From Deltaproteobacteria bacterium (lineage in GTDB: Bacteria > Desulfobacterota > Desulfarculia > Adiutricales > Adiutricaceae), in assembly GCA_031276635.1 (NCBI GenBank), contig JAISMU010000109.1, forward strand, positions 1-58,797: a DNA stretch of 58,797 nt. The letters are read 5' to 3'. The notes under the pieces are model-generated. The model had not been told where the DNA came from. It did no database searches and saw only the letters and a program-made list of their open reading frames with translations. Position numbers and translations under genes: made by a program. Shown piece after piece: positions 54,191-58,797 of the stretch; position 1 is the stretch's first letter, and each line of letters opens with the position of its first letter.

Positions 54191-54942
54191 GTCAGGCCCT
54201 CCTGGCTGTCGGCCCGGAAATACCGCCGATAGACTTCCTCAAGGTTAGGCTCCAGGCCGGCCTCTTGGGCCAACTCCTCAATTGAGCCTAAAGCCAACAG
54301 ATGGCCACGGTTTAAGATGGCCACTCGATGAGCCACTCGGGCCACCAAATGGAGCAGATGGGAAGATAATATAATAGTTAAGCCTTTTTCCCTGGGCAAG
54401 CGCTCAATCAGGTCCAGCATGGTAGCGATACCTTCTGGATCCAAGCCTAAAGTCGGCTCGTCCAGAAAGATCAGCTTGGGTTTTTTGATTAAAACCTCAG
54501 CCAGACCCAACCGCTGCCGCATGCCTCGGGAATAGGTTCCCACCAGGCGGTCGCGAGCTTCCCACAGGCCCACGAGCTTCAGGGTTTCGGCCATAATTTC
54601 CTGGACATGGGTCAGGCGATTGAGCTCAGCGACGTACTCCAGATTCTCCTGGGCGGTCAAGTCACCGTAAAAGCCCATGTTCTCTGGCAGATAGCCCACC
54701 TGGGACTTGACCTTCAGGGGCTCCTTAACCGGATCCAGGCCCAAGACTCTGGCTTCCCCAGAGCTGGGCTCAGACAGCCCCAACAACATTAATAATGTTG
54801 TGGTCTTGCCCGCCCCATTAGGGCCCAAAAAACCAAAGATCTCCCTCGCCCGCACCAGCAGGTTGAGCCCACTGACCACCGTCTCCCGACCATACCTTTT
54901 GGTCAGGTTATTGGTCTCGACCACATTCTCAGTATTTGTCAT
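54187..54942 (-). CDS. ABC transporter ATP-binding protein
   Basis: A 251-residue ATPase of the NosF/CcmA-like subgroup. Walker A GPNGAGKTTTLLML (about residues 39-52), Q-loop VGYLPENMGFYGDL, signature YSRGMRQRLGLAEVL, Walker B LIFLDEPTLGLDPEG and the H-loop LSSHLLH are all intact. It is the first gene of the exporter operon with the permease at 53219. Confidence 0.95.
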   Translation of the reverse strand: MTNTENVVETNNLTKRYGRETVVSGLNLLVRAREIFGFLGPNGAGKTTTLLMLLGLSEPSSGEARVLGLDPVKEPLKVKSQVGYLPENMGFYGDLTAQENLEYVAELNRLTHVQEIMAETLKLVGLWEARDRLVGTYSRGMRQRLGLAEVLIKKPKLIFLDEPTLGLDPEGIATMLDLIERLPREKGLTIILSSHLLHLVARVAHRVAILNRGHLLALGSIEELAQEAGLEPNLEEVYRRYFRADSQEGLT

Positions 54943-55767
54943 TAGAATTCTTAATCAATGGATGACCAATGAAATATTCTTAGAAATCAAAAAGTTACGC
55001 CTCAAAAACAGCTGTTTTTTCCACATGGCCATTATATAACAAATTTATTGACCTGTCGACCAGAGACCCTCAGGGCTTCAGGTCAACAAATTTTTTAAAT
55101 TAGAATTTTAACTCTTTATTTAATTTAATATTAGTTTTATTGTTATAATTTGATATTTAAAACAATCATCAATCTAATTGCCAAAGACAGCATCTTAATA
55201 TTTCTATTTAAGTCATATTTTATTAATAAAATATTTTAGATATAAATATTAACTAAGAGTAAAAAATAATAGTTTCTATATATCAATTAATTATTAATAT
55301 TTTAAAAAAAATATTAACTTATAATATAACAAAATTTAATATAATACTCTTATATAATGTTGTTATATTTTAATTAAGCTGATGTTAAATCAATTAATTC
55401 AATAAAAAACAAAAATAAACAATATAAATCAAGTATTATTAATACTTAAATTTATAAATAATTTTTTATTGCTATTAAATAAATAAATTAAATAATTATA
55501 TAAATTTTTATAGTTTTTTTGATTTTATGTGACGTCCATTTTTCGTTTTTTTTCTCCGTGGCCAAAATTTAAATCGCTGAAAAAAATTTTGCCTTTACCT
55601 GAACTCATGTTATAATTTTTTTATTAAAGGTTTTTCCAAAATTTTAAGGCAAGCTGTCTGCCAGGGCAACCGTATTTACAGAAATAAAGTAGTAGACTAA
55701 TCTCTCTCGAATGTTGCTTATTTTGTATGTTGTTAATTTTTAAAGGTTTGCGATAAATAACTAATTT
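54943..55767. other. Very AT-rich intergenic
   Basis: Among the most AT-rich stretches of the window (about 85% A+T by eye between 55080 and 55530). It precedes an AT-rich defence-like gene pair and may have come with it. No gene seen; one promoter is listed separately. Confidence 0.5.
55589..55616 (+). promoter_or_regulatory. Sigma-70 type promoter for the AAA/TOPRIM pair
   Basis: TTGCCT (55589-55594), 16-base spacer, perfect TATAAT (55611-55616). The AAA gene starts at 55780, leaving a leader of about 155 bases. Confidence 0.5.
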
Positions 55768-55779
55768 TTGGATTATATT

Positions 55780-56970
55780 ATGAAAATAGAATCAATTAAA
55801 TTAAAAAATTTTAAGTCATTACAAGATATATATATTAATAATATACCATCATTTTGCATCTTAATAGGACCTAATGGCGTTGGAAAATCTTCATTATTTG
55901 ACGTTTTTGGTTTCCTTCAACACAGTTTAACTTATAATGTAAGCACAGCAATAAAACATCGTGGCGGGTGGAAAGAAGTTGTCTCTCGTGGCCACGAAAA
56001 TGAAAATATTACAATAGAGTTTAAGTCTCGGATAAAAATCAATAAAGTTGATAGATTAGTTACTTATAGCCTTGAATTAACCAATAAAGCTAATAAAATT
56101 GAGGTCGCAAGAGAAGAATTAAGTTACAAACGAGGATCAGCAGGATCACCATTTAAATTTTTTAAATTTAATTTTGGCGAAGGTGAAGCTGTCGTTAACG
56201 AAGAAGATTTTTCTACAGAAACCAAAAAATTGAATAAAGAGCCTCAAAATTTGGAAAATTCTGATATTCTTGCTATTAAAGGTTTAGGCCAATTTCAAAA
56301 ATTTAAGGCCGCAAACGCGTTTCGTCAACTTATTGAAAAATGGCACTTTTCAGATTTTCATATTGGCTCACCTCTGGCTTCCAAAGACATCGCTGGGCAA
56401 TCGGTACACTTATCTGAGACTGGAGATAATATTCAATTAGTAGCTAATAGGCTGTTTTCAGAACAATCTGAAATTTTAAAAAAAATTATTGTAAAAATGA
56501 AAGATAAAGTCCCAAGTATTGAATCTATTTTTACTGAATTATCTCATGATGGAAGATTATTATTAAAATTTAAAGATTTATCATTTATAGATCCATTTAC
56601 AGATAAATTTGTTTCTGATGGAACAATTAAATTGTTTGCATATTTACTGTTATTATATGATTCTAACCCTCACCCTCTTTTATGTGTTGAAGAGCCTGAA
56701 AAACAACTATATCCACCCCTACTAGAAGAATTAGCTGAAGAATTTAGGCTTTATTCTTCTCAATATAATGGTGAAGGCGGTCAAGTCTTTGTCTCCACCC
56801 ATTCTCCTGATTTTTTAAATGCCGCTAATATAGAGGAAGTATTTTTTTTAACCAAAAAAGATGGTTTTACAAAAATTTTTAGGGCTAAAGATGATGAACA
56901 AATTTGTGAATATATAAAGAATGGTGCTAAAATGGGATATTTGTGGCAACATAATGTCTTTCCTTTTTGA
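55780..56970 (+). CDS. AAA family ATPase (AAA_21/OLD-like), defence-associated
   Basis: A 396-residue ABC-type ATPase related to OLD and AriA-like proteins. MKIESIKLKNFKSLQDI opens the fold, Walker A is GPNGVGKSSLFD (about residues 29-40), a signature-like SDGTIKLFAYL precedes Walker B LLCVEEPEKQLYP, and the H-loop is STHSPDFLN. It is followed by a TOPRIM/DUF4276-type gene, overlapping by one base or so. Such AAA plus TOPRIM pairs (PARIS is the best known) sense phage proteins and activate the nuclease partner. Codon use is strongly A+T biased, unlike the flanking GC-rich genes, indicating recent transfer. ATG at 55780 is preferred over TTG 55768. Confidence 0.87.
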   Translation: MKIESIKLKNFKSLQDIYINNIPSFCILIGPNGVGKSSLFDVFGFLQHSLTYNVSTAIKHRGGWKEVVSRGHENENITIEFKSRIKINKVDRLVTYSLELTNKANKIEVAREELSYKRGSAGSPFKFFKFNFGEGEAVVNEEDFSTETKKLNKEPQNLENSDILAIKGLGQFQKFKAANAFRQLIEKWHFSDFHIGSPLASKDIAGQSVHLSETGDNIQLVANRLFSEQSEILKKIIVKMKDKVPSIESIFTELSHDGRLLLKFKDLSFIDPFTDKFVSDGTIKLFAYLLLLYDSNPHPLLCVEEPEKQLYPPLLEELAEEFRLYSSQYNGEGGQVFVSTHSPDFLNAANIEEVFFLTKKDGFTKIFRAKDDEQICEYIKNGAKMGYLWQHNVFPF

Positions 56971-56990
56971 TAATAAAAAATGTTTTTGCA

Positions 56991-57565
56991 ATGTTTTTAA
57001 TATTTTTAGTTGAAGGTCAGTCAGATAAAATTTTGCTAGAGGCTATTATACCGAATTTAATTCCTTCCGACAAAAATATCGAACTAAAATTTACTATTTT
57101 TTCTGGTAAACACGATTTATTAAATAATATGAAATTATTTATTGATCAATGGAAAAAACCAAATTCATTATTTATAATTTTATGTGATCAAGACAAAGAA
57201 AATTGCCTCCTTTTGAAAGAAAAAATAAATAATATACTAATAAATAGCAATAAAAAATTTCTTGTCCGCATAGCCTGCAAGGAATTAGAGTCCTTTTACC
57301 TCGCGATTTAGCCGCAGTTGAAAAGGGTCTGTTTTTGTCTGGTCTTAAGAAAAGTCAAGAAAAAAAGAAATTCCGAAATCCCGACTCGCTTGAAAACCCA
57401 AGTAAAGAGCTAATAAAACTAACCAAAAAAAAATACCAAAAAATCGCTGGTAGTAAAGCGATAGCTCCACATTTAAATCTTCAATTAGGCACAAATAAAT
57501 CTACTAGTTTTAATAAATTATTGTCTGGAATAATTAATACAATAAAAAACAATAATATTTTATAA
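56991..57565 (+). pseudogene. DUF4276-like TOPRIM protein, frameshifted
   Basis: The N-terminal TOPRIM-type block MFLIFLVEGQSDKILLEAII (catalytic Glu) and FIILCDQDKEN (Asp-x-Asp) are in one frame, which ends at TAG 57309-57311 just after ACKELESFYL. The expected continuation GDLAAVEKGL is found one frame over from 57305, running through FRNPDSLENPSKELIK and APHLNLQLGTNKSTSFNKLL to 57565. One base lost around 57299-57305 explains the break. It would be the nuclease or effector partner of the upstream ATPase. Unless the base is a sequencing error, the system is dead at present. The start may be ATG 56991 or TTG 56967. Confidence 0.8.
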
Positions 57566-57720
57566 CTTTAACATATTTTATATATTATAAATAATATTTT
57601 AATAATTAGACGCTATTATTAAAAAATCACATCTTAAATTGTAATTTCACTCTTGCCAGCCAGTCGCCAAAAAAATTTAAAAAGTCGCTTTCAATCAAGT
57701 CAAGGCTACCCCTCTGAGGT

Positions 57721-57816
57721 TGTTCAAAAAATAATTATATGTCCAAAAATTTGTTCACTCTGTTCAAATTTTTGGTTCAAATTTTTGGACACAATCCCAT
57801 TTTTTGAACATGTTCC
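57721..57816. promoter_or_regulatory. Nested inverted repeats with TGTTCA half-sites (putative activator sites)
   Basis: Outer arms TGTTCAAAAAAT (57721-57732) and ATTTTTTGAACA (57799-57810) and inner arms GTCCAAAAATTTG (57741-57753) and CAAATTTTTGGAC (57778-57790) are perfect, separated by 8 bases on each side. TGTTCA-like half-sites recur at 57721, 57752, 57761, 57774 (GGTTCA), 57805 (TGAACA) and 57811. It lies about 70-165 bases before the predicted sRNA start, where sigma-54 activators bind. It could instead be a miniature element. Confidence 0.5.
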
Positions 57817-57858
57817 TCGTTAACAAGCTAAATCCCTGGGTTTTTGCCCCGGATCCAT

Positions 57859-57875
57859 TTGGCGCTGGTTTTGCT
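57859..57875 (+). promoter_or_regulatory. Sigma-54 (RpoN) promoter of sRNA 1
   Basis: TTGGCGCTGGTTTTGCT fits the -24/-12 consensus TTGGCAC-N5-TTGCW. The invariant GG (57861-57862) and GC (57873-57874) are exactly 10 bases apart. The matching position before sRNA 2 has the same spacing. Confidence 0.65.
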
Positions 57876-57885
57876 TTATATCTAA

Positions 57886-57991
57886 TCATCTGGGTGAAAC
57901 GCCCATTCACCCTAAAGAACTTAAATCAGTTTCTCCTTGTTAAATAAATATCAGCGATAAAAACCGGAGCTCGCCCAAGCCCCGGTTTTTT
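57886..57991 (+). ncRNA. Tandem sigma-54-type small RNA, copy 1
   Basis: Predicted RNA of about 106 nt. The 5' hairpin is GGGTGAA-ACGCCCA-TTCACCC (57892-57912). A linker contains ATCAGTTTCTCCTTGTTAAA (57925-57944), identical in copy 2 and carrying CTCCTT, complementary to Shine-Dalgarno sequences. It ends in an intrinsic terminator, AAACCGG (57961-57967) with CCGGTTT (57982-57988) and six T. The terminator loop holds GCCCAAG, as in copy 2. The 5' end is set from the -12 element and is approximate. No known sRNA family recognised. It probably acts on mRNAs by base pairing. Confidence 0.65.
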
Positions 57992-58132
57992 GTTTTCTAC
58001 ATTCAGATTTAATTACCACTTTTTAACAGTCCCGCCTCGGCTTAACCAACTAATCTTGACAAGCTTAGGCCGGATCTCCGTTATTCAAATTTTTTTCCAG
58101 AATTCCATATTTCATTAGCCCTCGCCTCAGCT

Positions 58133-58149
58133 TTGGCCCAGGTATTGCT
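58133..58149 (+). promoter_or_regulatory. Sigma-54 (RpoN) promoter of sRNA 2
   Basis: TTGGCCCAGGTATTGCT: invariant GG (58135-58136) and GC (58147-58148) 10 bases apart. It matches the sRNA 1 promoter at 13 of 17 positions or so, though the sequence further upstream differs. Confidence 0.65.
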
Positions 58150-58159
58150 TTTAATAAAA

Positions 58160-58254
58160 GTTAACCTGGATCGCCCAATCCGGCGGAGCTAAAAATAATC
58201 AGTTTCTCCTTGTTAAAAAAATTTAAACCGGAACCTGCCCAAGTTCCGGTTTTT
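58160..58254 (+). ncRNA. Tandem sigma-54-type small RNA, copy 2
   Basis: Predicted RNA of about 95 nt. The 5' hairpin is CTGGAT-CGCCCA-ATCCGG (58166-58183): its stem differs from copy 1 but the loop CGCCCA is kept. The 20-nt linker (58198-58217) is identical to copy 1. The terminator is AAACCGGAAC (58225-58234) with GTTCCGGTTT (58243-58252), longer than in copy 1 by compensatory changes, loop CTGCCCAA, then a T-run. Conserved loops and linker with covarying stems argue for selection on RNA structure. Confidence 0.65.
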
Positions 58255-58439
58255 ATTTTATTATTAACTTAATTTTTGTTATAGTCTTCAAAATACCGTC
58301 AAGAATAAATCTAATTCAACATAAAGAGCTAATGATTTGTTCAGTTAAAATTTAATAAGTATTTCAAAATGAAATTATTTGGCAATACTAATAGAATTAA
58401 ATTTTATTATATTATTCATTATTAATACTCGATATCAAT

Positions 58440-58716
58440 CATTGGATGATAATTTTATTCAGATTTGTTTACATGCAAAAACTGAAGGTGGTACAACATC
58501 ATCTTGCCTATTATAAACTAATAAATCTACACATCTGGCCTAGTTTTTCGCTAACGCTGAAAGTCTCTACGCCTATGAACTTGCCGCTCACTTGGACCAG
58601 ATTGCCAAAATATTTATCTTGGTGCCAAAAACACGTAGGAGCTATCTCAATGAAATAATAAATATGAAATGTTGTCTTAATGTTAAAAAATTATTAACCA
58701 TTAATAAATTTTAAAA
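58440..58716 (+). pseudogene. Decayed coding remnant
   Basis: One frame reads DDNFIQICLHAKTEGGTTSS, CLL, stop (TAA), TNKSTHLA, stop (TAG), FFANAESLYAYELAAHLDQI, AKIFILVPKTRRSYLNEI and ends near 58716. Two in-frame stops and no clear start indicate a dead gene. The composition is protein-like and GC-richer than its surroundings. Family not recognised. A 70-residue frame overlapping it in another phase is not credible. Confidence 0.4.
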
Positions 58717-58797
58717 ATTTAATTATACAAATAAATTGCGTGTATGTACAAATAATAAAAAAAATAAATATCAAAAATAACCATAGAGAATAAAAAA

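Noticed and set aside
57295-57312. Programmed ribosomal frameshift in the TOPRIM gene
   Set aside because: There is no slippery heptamer or obvious downstream structure at the joint; a one-base deletion (or sequencing error) explains it better.
58056-58084. Sigma-70 promoter (TTGACA ... CGTTAT) for sRNA 2
   Set aside because: The -10 match is poor and would add over 60 nt of unconserved 5' sequence; the GG-N10-GC sigma-54 element is conserved in both copies and fits the conserved RNA start.
58446-58658. 70-residue frame near the right edge
   Set aside because: It overlaps, in another phase, a more protein-like but stop-interrupted remnant; its own composition is not convincing.

Overview
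The window looks like a chromosomal piece of an anaerobic, acetogenic or sulfate-reducer-like member of Desulfobacterota (the former Deltaproteobacteria). Three things support this. It has a bacterial-type carbonyl branch of the Wood-Ljungdahl pathway (acsD, acsA, acsB, acsC, acsE) together with fhs and a formate/nitrite-family channel. It has the gene order ispE, tRNA-Gln, prs, rplY, which is familiar from that group. Its genes are GC-rich (roughly 55-62% by eye) but sit in very AT-rich spacers, with many broken genes. That mix of intact metabolism and decaying accessory DNA resembles a host-restricted lineage such as the termite-flagellate symbiont 'Candidatus Adiutrix'. The lineage is an inference from gene content, not a match I could run.

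Layout. 0.6-3.7 kb: fhs and a FocA-type transporter, both on the minus strand and each with a structured leader. 5.4-10.3 kb: a nitroreductase, then a housekeeping block on the minus strand (DUF1015 gene, ispE, tRNA-Gln, prs, rplY). 10.9-13.1 kb: a tandem pair of unrecognised membrane proteins. 13.2-22.2 kb: priA, a secreted SNase-like nuclease, an intact AAA-ATPase/PD-(D/E)XK protein and a large Sel1-repeat protein. 23.2-28.8 kb: a tightly packed five-gene operon (epimerase, DegT aminotransferase, two methyltransferases, asparagine-synthase-like ligase) that probably makes an amidated or aminated sugar or small molecule. 29.3-31 kb: decayed Rpn-family nuclease genes. 31.3-36.6 kb: a degenerate histidine-kinase-like sensor, a YbjQ-domain protein, uppP, a heptose adenylyltransferase, a DnaJ-like protein and a PspB-like membrane peptide. 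36.8-44.0 kb: a decayed segmental duplication in which [AAA-ATPase, DUF2292-like, small ORF, hemL] occurs twice; only the second hemL is intact. 44.2-52.5 kb: the acs operon, transcribed acsD, a 48-codon ORF, acsA, acsB, acsC, acsE, with hairpins in the intercistronic gaps and a strong terminator at the end. 53.2-54.9 kb: a two-gene ABC exporter. 55.6-57.6 kb: an AT-rich AAA/TOPRIM defence-like pair whose second gene is frameshifted.

The most novel-looking signal is at 57.7-58.3 kb. Two tandem small RNA genes each have a sigma-54 type promoter (GG, 10 bases, GC), a 5' hairpin, an identical 20-nt unpaired segment that contains an anti-Shine-Dalgarno CTCCTT, and a Rho-independent terminator. 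The hairpin stems differ between copies by compensatory changes while the loop motif (GCCCA) and the linker are conserved. An array of TGTTCA half-sites arranged as nested inverted repeats lies just upstream, where an enhancer-binding activator would be expected. The logic resembles that of the Vibrio Qrr sRNAs, but the sequence is not one I recognise.

Metabolically, formate taken up or exchanged through the FocA-type channel would be activated by Fhs. CODH (AcsA) would make CO from CO2, AcsE would pass the methyl group to the corrinoid protein AcsCD, and AcsB would condense methyl, CO and CoA to acetyl-CoA. The methyl-branch steps from formyl-THF to methyl-THF, the acs accessory genes and formate dehydrogenase are not in this window.
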